7,348 bases of DNA, from contig JAEWLZ010000135.1 of the NCBI GenBank assembly GCA_023457295.1, positions 1 through 7,348 on the forward strand, in the 5' to 3' direction. Position numbers and translations under genes: made by a program. Source of the stretch: Cyanobacteria bacterium OH_PDB_112 (GTDB lineage Bacteria; Cyanobacteriota; Vampirovibrionia; Gastranaerophilales; CAJFVJ01). The notes below the pieces were generated by a model. That model was not told the DNA's origin. It saw only the letters and a list, made by a program, of their open reading frames with translations, and made no database searches. Positions 1 through 6,556 of the stretch are shown here, in pieces; positions within the stretch are counted from its first letter, which is position 1; each line of letters starts with the position of its first letter.

Positions 1-77
1 ACTATCAATGCCGCACAAGCAAAAAGGATTGAAAACAAAACAAATGCGAAGAATGCTCCGAAACCGTTCAAAATCAT
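1..77 (-). CDS. N-terminal fragment of a small membrane protein, possibly NADH-quinone oxidoreductase subunit A (NuoA)
   Basis: An ATG at 77-75 on the minus strand opens a frame that runs off the window after 25 codons, reading MILNGFGAFFAFVLFSILFA and then CAALI. An AGGTG Shine-Dalgarno-like sequence lies about 8 nt upstream. Nearly the whole visible part is one hydrophobic segment preceded by a short polar-poor N-terminus. NuoA/NdhC proteins begin this way: a short start, then a first membrane helix ending in Ala/Leu/Val, before a conserved SKLLRP-like motif that would lie just outside the window. That diagnostic motif cannot be seen, so the NuoA identity is a guess; other small membrane proteins begin similarly. 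The gene is divergent from etfB. If it is NuoA, the spacer separates two electron-transfer loci. I am fairly confident that it is a real gene start and much less sure of the product. Confidence 0.5.
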   Translation of the reverse strand, partial: MILNGFGAFFAFVLFSILFACAALI

Positions 78-96
78 CTATCTACACCTAAAAAAC

Positions 97-119
97 TTAT
101 CATATTTAAATTTATCATA
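97..119. repeat. Two direct copies of TTATCATA, 15 bp apart
   Basis: TTATCATA occurs at 97-104 and again at 112-119. On the minus strand each copy contains TATGAT, a good match to the sigma-70 -10 box, so they could be two alternative -10 elements for the divergent membrane-protein gene that starts at 77. No convincing -35 box lies at the right distance from either. They could equally be half-sites for a regulator, or chance in AT-rich DNA. Confidence 0.35.
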
Positions 120-272
120 AACAAACCTAAAATAACTAAAAGTTTACAAAATGAAAAATATTAAATAATTTTTCAAATTCGGCATTGCTACTTTACAACA
201 AAATCTTAATTCTTCTGATAAAACTTTTTCTGAATTCAAAATTTTCCTTAATCGAAAAATTTACAGACAAAA

Positions 273-301
273 TATGCAAAAAAAATTTTTTAATGTAGAA
301 T
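273..301 (+). promoter_or_regulatory. Candidate promoter of etfB-etfA-thiG
   Basis: TAGAAT at 296-301 has TG directly in front of it. The same TGTAGAAT string forms the -10 region of the clpC promoter in this window, which is the main reason to believe it. The -35 region is poor (TATGCA at 273-278, 17-nt spacer), but the A8T6 tract in the spacer could help. Transcription would start near 308, giving a leader of only about 17 nt and placing the GGAGAG ribosome site (311-316) almost at the 5' end. Confidence 0.35.
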
Positions 302-324
302 AAAATAAACGGAGAGAAAAATTT

Positions 325-1113
325 ATGAAGATTGTTGTATTTATTAAACAAGTTCCCGATACCGCTGATATAAGGTGGACTGAGAACAATACCATGGTAA
401 GAGAAGGCGTCGAAAGTATAATAAATCCCTTTGATGAGTATGCGCTTGAAACGGCTCTTCGAATCAAAGATGAGAACCCCGAAGTAACTATAACCGTAGT
501 TACGATGGGACCTCCTCAAGCCGAAGATATTTTAAAACGTGCCATCGCTATGGGGTGTGATGAAGGAATGCTTCTTACCGACAGAAAATTTGCAGGAGCT
601 GATACTCAAGCAACAAGCCGTACTTTGGCGAAAGCAGTGCAAGAAAAAGCTCCAGATGCGGATTTGATAATATGCGGTCAATTTGCAGTTGACGGAGATA
701 CGGCACAAACAGGACCAAGTATCGCACAGCATTTGGATTTACCTCAGGTTACTTATGCAAAAGAAGCTATTTTAATTCATCAAAATAAAATTCTTGTAAC
801 AAAAGAAACCGAATACGGAACAGAAAAAATCAAAATGCAATTACCCGGTGTAATTTGCGTAATTAAAGGAGAATATGTTCCGCGCAAATTTACTATTTTA
901 GGCTGCATGAAAGCACAAGATACATATATTCCTCATTATTCAATGGAAGATATCGGACTTACTGCTGATGAAGTAGGATTCAAAGGTTCTCCGACTTATG
1001 TATCAAAAGCTTTTCGTCCTGACCCTCGAGAAAGCGGAGAAATGATTACAGGAAGCACGGATGAAATAGTCAAAGTTTTAGCTGAAAATCTAAAAGGATT
1101 GGGGGTTCTTTAA
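325..1113 (+). CDS. etfB: Electron transfer flavoprotein, beta subunit (EtfB)
   Basis: EtfB is the smaller subunit of the cytoplasmic heterodimeric ETF. It binds AMP or a second FAD and carries electrons between dehydrogenases and their partners. The 262-residue length is typical. Visible family hallmarks are the N-terminus MKIVVFIKQVPDT, the NPFDEYALE motif (residues 34-42), the GADTQATS segment (91-98) and the nucleotide-binding loop DGDTAQTGP (123-131) followed by LDLPQVTY. The DGDTAQ form of this loop is what I recall from ETFs of anaerobes, including flavin-bifurcating ones, where EtfB carries a second FAD and contacts NAD(H). Bifurcation itself is an inference. The ATG has a strong GGAGAG site 8 nt upstream. 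The stop overlaps the etfA start by one base (TAATG), so the two are translationally coupled. No acyl-CoA dehydrogenase or other electron partner is in the window. Confidence 0.96.
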   Translation: MKIVVFIKQVPDTADIRWTENNTMVREGVESIINPFDEYALETALRIKDENPEVTITVVTMGPPQAEDILKRAIAMGCDEGMLLTDRKFAGADTQATSRTLAKAVQEKAPDADLIICGQFAVDGDTAQTGPSIAQHLDLPQVTYAKEAILIHQNKILVTKETEYGTEKIKMQLPGVICVIKGEYVPRKFTILGCMKAQDTYIPHYSMEDIGLTADEVGFKGSPTYVSKAFRPDPRESGEMITGSTDEIVKVLAENLKGLGVL

Positions 1114-2123
1114 TGCCTAAAGGAATTTGTATAATAGCAGAGCTTACACCTGAAAAAACGCTTGCCGGCGTAACTTTAGAACTTGCGGGGAAAGCACAAG
1201 AGCTTGCGGAAAAACTTGGGAATGAACCCATAAATGCTTTATTAATTACAGGCGAAGCCGAATTAGAAAATGTTTTTGCGGATTTTTCAAAAGCAGGTTT
1301 TTCAAGTGTTTGGCTTGTTCAAGATCCAATACTAAATCAATATTCAACAGATTTATACGGAAAAGCGGCTTGTGATGTAATTCGTCAAAAAGACCCTTCA
1401 ATTGTACTAATACCGGCTACAACTCAAGGGCGTGATTTGGCTCCGAGAATTTCTTCTGCGCTTGATACAGGACTTACTGCCGATTGTACAGAACTCGACA
1501 TAAACGAAAAAGGTCAGCTCGCCGCTACACGTCCAACTTTTGGCGGTGAATTGATGGCAACAATTTTGTGCAAAAAATTCCCTCAAATGGCAACTGTTCG
1601 TCCTAAAGTTTTTGATAAACCTGCAACAAATTACGAAAACTGGGCAAAAATTGAAAGAATTCCGATAGATTTTTCACAAACACCGGTAAGAACAGAATTT
1701 ATTGAATTTGCAAAAAATATTAATACAGAAGTTGAACGCATTGATGATGCCGAAATCGTTGTTGCAGGCGGAAAAGGTATGAAAAACGTACAAAGTTTCA
1801 AAATGCTTGAAGAACTTGCTCAACTTTTAGGAGGTTCTGTCGGAGCGTCTCGTTGTGCTGTTGACGCAGGATGGTGCGACCATTCCATTCAAATCGGTCA
1901 AACAGGTAAAACAATAAAACCAAAAATTTATATCGCCTGCGGAATTTCAGGAGCAATACAACATTTAGCGGGAATGAACTCATCCGATATAATCATCGCA
2001 ATAAATAAAGACTCTAAAGCACCTATATTCAAAGTTGCAACTTACGGTATAGTCGGTGATGTATTTGAAATAGTTCCCAAGTTAATAGAAGAACTCAAAA
2101 GTAAAGTTAAAGTAAGCAAATAG
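1113..2123 (+). CDS. etfA: Electron transfer flavoprotein, alpha subunit (EtfA)
   Basis: EtfA is the larger ETF subunit and carries the redox-active FAD in its C-terminal domain. The protein has 336 residues, the normal length for the short form without an N-terminal ferredoxin extension. The N-terminal domain (about 1-195) has the family strand-loop pattern, including LIPATTQGRDLAPRISSALDTGLTADCTEL (99-128). The FAD domain shows VVAGGKGMK (216-224), GGSVGASRCAVDAGW (240-254), QIGQTGKTIKP (260-270), IACGISGAIQHLAGM (274-288), AINKD (296-300) with PIF after it, and YGIVGDVFEIVPKL (311-324). All the standard FAD-binding signatures are intact. Its ATG sits in TAATG at the etfB stop, with only a G-rich GGGGG stretch as ribosome site, which fits coupling to etfB translation and equal subunit output. 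thiG follows after 14 nt. Confidence 0.96.
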   Translation: MPKGICIIAELTPEKTLAGVTLELAGKAQELAEKLGNEPINALLITGEAELENVFADFSKAGFSSVWLVQDPILNQYSTDLYGKAACDVIRQKDPSIVLIPATTQGRDLAPRISSALDTGLTADCTELDINEKGQLAATRPTFGGELMATILCKKFPQMATVRPKVFDKPATNYENWAKIERIPIDFSQTPVRTEFIEFAKNINTEVERIDDAEIVVAGGKGMKNVQSFKMLEELAQLLGGSVGASRCAVDAGWCDHSIQIGQTGKTIKPKIYIACGISGAIQHLAGMNSSDIIIAINKDSKAPIFKVATYGIVGDVFEIVPKLIEELKSKVKVSK

Positions 2124-2137
2124 AAAGAAGGCAAAAA

Positions 2138-2911
2138 ATGTCACTGCAAATCGGAGGAAAGACTTTTACGTCAAGACTAATGGTCGGAACAGGCAAGTAT
2201 TCTGATTATAAAACCATGGAAAAAGCTATGGCGGCAAGTGGAGCTGAAATAGTTACAGTGGCTATCAGACGAGTTGAAACAAATGCGCCGGGACATGTAG
2301 GGATTATGGATCATATCGACCTTAATAAATACTGGCTTTTACCTAACACCGCAGGTTGTGCAACAGCAGAAGAAGCTATCCGAGTAGCAAGGCTTTCTCG
2401 CGCAATGGGTATTAACAACTGGATTAAACTTGAAGTTATACCCGACCCCAAATATCTTCTTCCTGACCCTATTGCAACACTAGAAGCTGCAAAAGTTTTG
2501 GTGGACGAAGGTTTTGTTGTATTGCCTTATGTAAATGCAGACCCGATACTTTGCAAAAGACTTGAAGAAATTGGCTGTGCAACAGTTATGCCTCTAGCTT
2601 CTCCCATCGGAACAGGTCAGGGAATCAAAAATCTTGAAAACATAAAAATAATCATCGAACAGGCAAATATCCCTGTCGTAGTCGATGCAGGAATAGGTGT
2701 TCCATCTGATGCTGCTCTCGTTATGGAAATGGGAGCTGACTTCTGTCTTATCAATACAGCTATCGCACAATCACAAAATCCTGAACAAATGGCAGAAGCA
2801 TTCAAGTTAGGAGTGCAAGCAGGAAGACACGCTTATGAAGCTGGCAGAATACCTATGAAAGCTTTCGCTTCCGCATCATCACCTCTTACAGGGGTTGTGG
2901 GAAAAAGTTAA
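2138..2911 (+). CDS. thiG: Thiazole synthase (ThiG)
   Basis: ThiG builds the thiazole phosphate moiety of thiamin from 1-deoxy-D-xylulose 5-phosphate, dehydroglycine and sulfur delivered as ThiS thiocarboxylate. It is a cytoplasmic TIM-barrel enzyme. The 257-residue length is typical. Recognisable segments are SRLMVGTGKY (12-21), VAIRRVE (41-47), NTAGCATAEEA (70-80) and WIKLEVIPD (95-103), whose Lys97 corresponds to the lysine that forms the imine with the sugar phosphate. VMPLASPIGTGQG and PVVVDAGIGVPSDAALVMEMGAD follow, the latter forming the phosphate-binding end of the barrel. The start is set by an AGAAGG site 6 nt upstream of the ATG. The gene lies 14 nt after etfA and is followed by a terminator, so it is probably the last gene of an etfB-etfA-thiG transcript. 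ThiS, ThiF and the dehydroglycine source (ThiO or ThiH) are not here. No TPP riboswitch precedes it. Confidence 0.96.
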   Translation: MSLQIGGKTFTSRLMVGTGKYSDYKTMEKAMAASGAEIVTVAIRRVETNAPGHVGIMDHIDLNKYWLLPNTAGCATAEEAIRVARLSRAMGINNWIKLEVIPDPKYLLPDPIATLEAAKVLVDEGFVVLPYVNADPILCKRLEEIGCATVMPLASPIGTGQGIKNLENIKIIIEQANIPVVVDAGIGVPSDAALVMEMGADFCLINTAIAQSQNPEQMAEAFKLGVQAGRHAYEAGRIPMKAFASASSPLTGVVGKS

Positions 2912-2933
2912 ATAAAATATAAGCATAATTTAA

Positions 2934-2975
2934 AAAAAACGAGACTATAAAAAATACCCAATAGTCTCGTTTTTT
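2934..2975. terminator. Bidirectional intrinsic terminator between convergent operons
   Basis: Bases 2934-2948 pair perfectly with 2961-2975 to form a 15-bp stem with a 12-nt loop. The core ACGAGACTAT/ATAGTCTCGT is flanked by A8 on the left (2932-2939) and T6 on the right (2970-2975), so a U-run follows the hairpin on either strand. On the plus strand it ends the etfB-etfA-thiG transcript 23 nt after the thiG stop. On the minus strand it can end the clpC-exporter transcript about 170-210 nt past the exporter stop. Confidence 0.9.
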
Positions 2976-3098
2976 ATGTAGACCAAAGGAACGAGTTACC
3001 TAAATATAAATTACACGTTATGAACGATGAAAAACTTCGCCACACCTGCTAATATTCAACTATACTCCTTAGAAGACGACGATACACATATCCCTATT

Positions 3099-3145
3099 AA
3101 GCTATAGCCCTCCTGATATAAGAAGAGATGTTATAGCTTTTTTTT
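3099..3145 (+). terminator. Second plus-oriented hairpin with U-tract
   Basis: AAGCTATA (3099-3106) pairs with TATAGCTT (3132-3139) as an 8-bp stem with a 25-nt loop, followed by T8 (3138-3145). The U-run is only on the plus strand, so it points the same way as thiG. It could be a backup terminator for the etf-thiG transcript just before the convergent exporter gene, or the end of a short independent RNA from 2976-3145. The long loop and modest stem make it weaker than the hairpin at 2934-2975. The intervening stretch 2976-3098 holds no recognisable gene, tRNA or known RNA signature. Confidence 0.5.
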
Positions 3146-3147
3146 AG

Positions 3148-4029
3148 CTAAAAATTCGCCTCTCCATCGTGAAAATTTACAGGTTCCACCTGAATTGTCA
3201 CATGGTCTATATTAAAATCTTTTTTCAAAAGTTTTTGCGCAGATAATAAAATATGCTGAAAATCAGAACTCGAAGTTACAATATGCACACTCAAAGAAAT
3301 TTTACCCGAAGTAATGCTCCAAACATGTAGATGGTGAACTTCATTAACATCCGGCAAATTCAATAATGCTTTGTGAATATTTTCTACATTTATGCCTGCT
3401 GGTGAAGCCTCAAGCAAAATATCTACCGCCTCTGAAACAAGTCTTACCGCACTAAAAAGTATTAAGCCAGAAATAACAAAACTTATTATAGGGTCTAAAA
3501 TATGCAAATCAAAAAAATAAATTGCCAAACCTGCAATTATAGCGCCTAAAGACCCTAGCATATCGCCCAAAACATGTAAATAAGCGCCTTTTATATTTAA
3601 GCTGTCACCACTTGCAGAATTTAACAGCCAAGCAGCAATAAAATTTATTATAAGCCCACCCAATGCAACAAAAATAAGAATAGGCGCGTTTATATCAGGA
3701 GGATTTACAACCCTTTGAATAGCTTCATAAATAATAAACCCTGCAATAACAATAAGCATAAGCCCATTAATAAATGCAGCAAAAATCTCGGTACGATGAT
3801 ACCCAAAAGTTCTTTCAAATGTAGCAGGCTTCATAGAAAGCCATACAGCAAAAATAGAAAGCCCTAACGCAGCAGCATCACTAAGCATATGAGCAGCATC
3901 CGCCATAAGAGCCAAACTGTTTGAAATATAGCCGCCTGCAAATTCAGCCAGCATATATACAGCAGTCAAAATCAAAACAAACCAAAGTTTTTTGATATTT
4001 TCTTTTTTGTGATTATGCTCTTGATTCAA
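3148..4029 (-). CDS. czcD: Cation diffusion facilitator family zinc/cation exporter (CzcD/ZitB type)
   Basis: This inner-membrane antiporter exports Zn2+ (possibly Cd2+ or Co2+) in exchange for protons. It has 293 residues with six predicted membrane helices (about 15-34, 39-63, 83-104, 115-137, 149-172 and 177-197) and a cytosolic C-terminal domain (about 205-293). Helix 2 carries HMLSD (His47, Asp51) and helix 5 carries HVLGD (His152, Asp156). This HD-HD pair is the transport site associated with zinc rather than iron or manganese in the CDF family. FGYHRTEIFAAF (75-86) is the CzcD/ZitB signature. HHLHVW (232-237) is the metal-binding segment of the C-terminal domain. The start is TTG, chosen because it keeps the His-containing N-terminus (HNH, 5-7) and has AGAGG (4042-4038) 8 nt upstream. 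The next internal Met lies inside helix 1. It begins 3 nt after the clpC stop, so translation is probably coupled. The symbol is family-level; the substrate is inferred. Confidence 0.93.
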   Translation of the reverse strand: MNQEHNHKKENIKKLWFVLILTAVYMLAEFAGGYISNSLALMADAAHMLSDAAALGLSIFAVWLSMKPATFERTFGYHRTEIFAAFINGLMLIVIAGFIIYEAIQRVVNPPDINAPILIFVALGGLIINFIAAWLLNSASGDSLNIKGAYLHVLGDMLGSLGAIIAGLAIYFFDLHILDPIISFVISGLILFSAVRLVSEAVDILLEASPAGINVENIHKALLNLPDVNEVHHLHVWSITSGKISLSVHIVTSSSDFQHILLSAQKLLKKDFNIDHVTIQVEPVNFHDGEANF

Positions 4030-4032
4030 GAT

Positions 4033-6507
4033 TTATGCCTCTGTAGGCGTCTTTGCGGGAATACGTTCAAACGATATTTTTTCATCAACAAAGTTAAGTT
4101 CTAAAGTATCTCCTGCTCCATATTGTCCTGTTAGAATTTCTTCGGCAATAGGGTCTTCGATTTTTTTCTGAATTAAACGACGCAAAGGTCTTGCACCATA
4201 GTTTTCTGAATAACCTTCTTTTGCAAGATAATCTTTAACTTCATCAGAAACCTGAATATTAATTTGTTGCTCTTCAAGACGTTTGAACAAGTCTTTAAGC
4301 ATAATATCAGCAATTTGACGAACTTCATCTTTTTGTAAATGAGCAAAGACAATAATGTCATCTATACGATTCAAAAATTCAGGTCTGAAAGCTTTTTTCA
4401 TTTCTTCATTTACAGTATCTTTAAGTTTTTCATATTTGTCTTTTTTCTCATCATCCGCAACAGCAAACCCTAAAGAAGAAGCATTTTGAATCAAACTTGC
4501 TCCAACGTTACTTGTCATGATGATAATCGTATTTTTGAAGTTAATTAAACGTCCTCTTGAATCTGTCAAACGCCCGTCATCAAGAATTTGCAACATCAAA
4601 TTGAAAACATCGGGATGGGCCTTCTCGATTTCATCAAACAAAATAACAGAATAAGGCTTTTTACGAACTGTTTCAGTCAAATTACCGCCTTCATCATAGC
4701 CAACATATCCCGGAGGCGAACCGATAAGTTTACTTGTGGAATGTTTTTCCATAAACTCGGACATATCAACCCTTATCATACTGTCTTCAGAACCAAAAAC
4801 GGACTCGGATAAGGCTTTTGCCAATTCTGTTTTACCAACACCGGTAGGACCTGAAAAAATAAAGCTTCCGACAGGACGATTAGGTGATTTCAAACCAACC
4901 CTTGCTCGTCTGATTGCCTTTGATATGGAAACTATTGCTTCATGCTGACCTATTACACGATTATGAAGAGTATCTTCAAGTTTGAGAAGTCTTTCGCCTT
5001 CACCTTCTGTCAGCTTAGTAACAGGAATTCCTGTCATAGTAGCAACAACTTCAGCAACATCTTCTGCTGTTACTGTAGCTTTGTTAGCTTCTTGTTCTTC
5101 TTTCCAACCTTGAGACATTTCTCTGATTTTTTCTTTTAATTCAGCTTCTTCATCACGAAGTGATGAAGCTTCTTCAAATTGTTGGTTGCGAATAGCATCT
5201 TCTTTATTTTTAATAATTGCCTTAAGTTCTTTTTCAAGTTCTTTTCCTTCTGGAGGAAGAACACTTGCGCTCAAGCGCACTTTTGATGAAGCTTCATCAA
5301 TAATGTCAATCGCTTTATCAGGCAAAAATCTGTCTGTAATATATTTATCCGCCAATTTTGCGGAAGCAACTATGGCCTCATCAGAAATATTCAACCTGTG
5401 GTGGTCTTCATATTTTGATTTAAGCCCCTGAATAATTTGTATAGTATCATCGACAGAAGGCTGATCTATATAAACAGGTTGAAAACGACGCTCTAATGCA
5501 GGGTCTTTTTCAACGTGTTTACGATATTCATCAAGAGTTGTAGCACCTATAACCTGCATTTCCCCACGAGAAAGTACGGGCTTTAATATATTCGCTGCAT
5601 CAATTGCACCTTCTGCGGCACCTGCACCTATTAAAGTGTGCATCTCATCAAAAATCAAAATAACATCGCCTGCTGTTCTGATTTCATCAATTATTTTTTT
5701 GATTCTTTCTTCAAATTCGCCGCGATATTTTGTTCCTGCCACCAAAAGCCCCATATCAAGCTGAACAATTCTTTTATTTTCAAGAATTTCAGGGATGTCA
5801 CCATTTACTATTTTCAATGCCAAACCTTGAGCTACTGCTGTTTTACCAACTCCGGGTTCACCAATTAGAACAGGATTGTTTTTTGTTCTTCTTGCAAGAA
5901 TTTGTATAACACGTTCAATTTCTTTTTCACGTCCGACAACAGGATCAAGACGCTGTTCTTGAGCCGCTTGAGTAATATTTGTACCATATTCGTCAAGACT
6001 TGGGGTTTTTGTTTTTCCACCGCTTGAAGATGATGAAGATGATGAAGAAACTCCTGCCGTTGTAGCTGTTTTAGTTTCTCCAAGCATTTTGATTACATTA
6101 CTTCTGATTTTATTTAGGTCGACACCTAAATTTTCAAGAACTCTTGCTGCAACACCTTCGCCTTCTCTTATAAGACCGAGCAAAAGATGCTCTGTTCCTA
6201 TATAATTATGCCCAAGCTGCCTTGCTTCATCCCAAGAAAGTTCTAAAACTCTTTTCGCACGAGGTGTGAATGGTATTTCAACCGCCACAAAACCTGACCC
6301 GCGACCTATAATTTTTTCAACTTCGGCTCTGGCATCTTTGAGCGTAACGCCCATTGTTTTAAGAGTCTTTGCTGCAACACCAGTTCCTTCGCCGATTAAT
6401 CCCAACAAAACCTGCTCTGTTCCCACAAAATTGTGTCCCAGCCTTCTAGCTTCTTCTTGAGCAAGCATTATTACTTTTATTGCCTTTTCCGTAAAACGTT
6501 CAAACAT
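4033..6507 (-). CDS. clpC: ClpC, AAA+ unfoldase of the ClpCP protease
   Basis: This is the hexameric ATP-driven unfoldase that feeds proteins to ClpP. Two Clp N-repeats (about 4-38 and 80-113) precede a Ser9 linker (154-162). D1 has Walker A GEPGVGKT (216-223), Walker B with Asp287-Glu288, pore loop with Tyr261, sensor GATTLDEYR (321-329) and Arg340-Arg341. A short middle domain with a UVR-like coiled coil (about 425-465) marks ClpC rather than ClpB. D2 has Walker A GPTGVGKT (553-560), pore-loop Tyr601, Asp625-Glu626, Arg714 and sensor-2 GARPLRR (771-777). LGF (679-681) is the probable ClpP-docking tripeptide. All catalytic motifs are intact, and the 824-residue length matches cyanobacterial ClpC, which it strongly resembles. 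GGAG lies 7 nt before the ATG. The gene has its own promoter, and the metal exporter follows 3 nt after it. There are no ctsR, mcsA or mcsB neighbours as in Firmicutes. Confidence 0.97.
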   Translation of the reverse strand: MFERFTEKAIKVIMLAQEEARRLGHNFVGTEQVLLGLIGEGTGVAAKTLKTMGVTLKDARAEVEKIIGRGSGFVAVEIPFTPRAKRVLELSWDEARQLGHNYIGTEHLLLGLIREGEGVAARVLENLGVDLNKIRSNVIKMLGETKTATTAGVSSSSSSSSSGGKTKTPSLDEYGTNITQAAQEQRLDPVVGREKEIERVIQILARRTKNNPVLIGEPGVGKTAVAQGLALKIVNGDIPEILENKRIVQLDMGLLVAGTKYRGEFEERIKKIIDEIRTAGDVILIFDEMHTLIGAGAAEGAIDAANILKPVLSRGEMQVIGATTLDEYRKHVEKDPALERRFQPVYIDQPSVDDTIQIIQGLKSKYEDHHRLNISDEAIVASAKLADKYITDRFLPDKAIDIIDEASSKVRLSASVLPPEGKELEKELKAIIKNKEDAIRNQQFEEASSLRDEEAELKEKIREMSQGWKEEQEANKATVTAEDVAEVVATMTGIPVTKLTEGEGERLLKLEDTLHNRVIGQHEAIVSISKAIRRARVGLKSPNRPVGSFIFSGPTGVGKTELAKALSESVFGSEDSMIRVDMSEFMEKHSTSKLIGSPPGYVGYDEGGNLTETVRKKPYSVILFDEIEKAHPDVFNLMLQILDDGRLTDSRGRLINFKNTIIIMTSNVGASLIQNASSLGFAVADDEKKDKYEKLKDTVNEEMKKAFRPEFLNRIDDIIVFAHLQKDEVRQIADIMLKDLFKRLEEQQINIQVSDEVKDYLAKEGYSENYGARPLRRLIQKKIEDPIAEEILTGQYGAGDTLELNFVDEKISFERIPAKTPTEA
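6025..6048 (-). repeat. 9-bp tandem repeat encoding the ClpC polyserine linker
   Basis: TGAAGATGA is repeated at 6025-6033 and 6034-6042, with a partial third copy TGAAGA at 6043-6048. On the coding strand this reads as TCT/TCA serine codons. Together with a final AGC it gives nine consecutive serines (ClpC residues 154-162) between the N-domain and D1. The perfect in-frame repeat suggests growth by replication slippage, and copy number could vary without breaking the frame. Confidence 0.8.
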
Positions 6508-6540
6508 TTTGAAACTCCATATAATAAAAATATATTTTTC

Positions 6541-6556
6541 TCTATTCTACAATAGA
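6541..6556. promoter_or_regulatory. Inverted repeat over the clpC -10 box, possible operator
   Basis: TCTATT (6541-6546) and AATAGA (6551-6556) form a perfect 6-bp dyad around a 4-nt centre, and this dyad covers the whole -10 hexamer of the clpC promoter. A repressor bound here would block initiation. It matches neither the CIRCE element (HrcA) nor the CtsR heptad repeat. The arms are short and AT-rich, so chance cannot be excluded. Confidence 0.35.

Larger units (their letters stand above)
78..324. promoter_or_regulatory. AT-rich divergent intergenic region
   Basis: These 247 bases separate the minus-strand membrane-protein gene from etfB and should carry promoters for both. The sequence is extremely AT-rich. 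It contains a weak AT hairpin (152-159 pairing with 168-175, 8-nt loop) and an A8T6 tract at 278-291 that would be intrinsically curved. No coding frame looks real here: the open frame on the minus strand that crosses into etfB has low-complexity composition and no family resemblance. No TPP-riboswitch signature (CTGAGA) is present, although thiG lies in the downstream operon. Confidence 0.6.

Noticed and set aside
78..324. TPP riboswitch controlling the thiG operon
   Set aside because: CTGAGA and the rest of the conserved thi-box are absent here and in the 14-nt etfA-thiG gap.
193..519. Minus-strand open frame of 108 codons overlapping the start of etfB
   Set aside because: It is antisense to a clear etfB gene, rich in Phe/Ile/Lys from AT-rich DNA, and has no family resemblance or ribosome site.
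3007..3092. Tiny open frames in the spacer, for example minus-strand TTG-started MNISRCGEVFHRS behind AAGGAG, and plus-strand MNDEKLRHTC
   Set aside because: They are 10-13 codons or shorter, resemble no known leader peptide and sit in a 3' UTR. A chance Shine-Dalgarno match is likely.
2976..3147. tRNA, tmRNA, 6S or SRP RNA in the spacer
   Set aside because: There is no T-loop GTTCRANNC, no ALAA-type tag frame, no long end-to-end pairing of the 6S type, and no SRP GGAAGCA-type motif.
4027..4035. Frameshift or fusion between clpC and the exporter
   Set aside because: clpC ends normally after a full C-terminus, and the exporter has a complete N-terminus with its own ribosome site. They are simply adjacent genes.
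5865..6083. Minus-strand open frame inside clpC in another reading frame
   Set aside because: It overlaps the intact clpC frame on the same strand. Its Gln/Leu/His-rich composition is an artefact of the serine repeat and out-of-frame reading.
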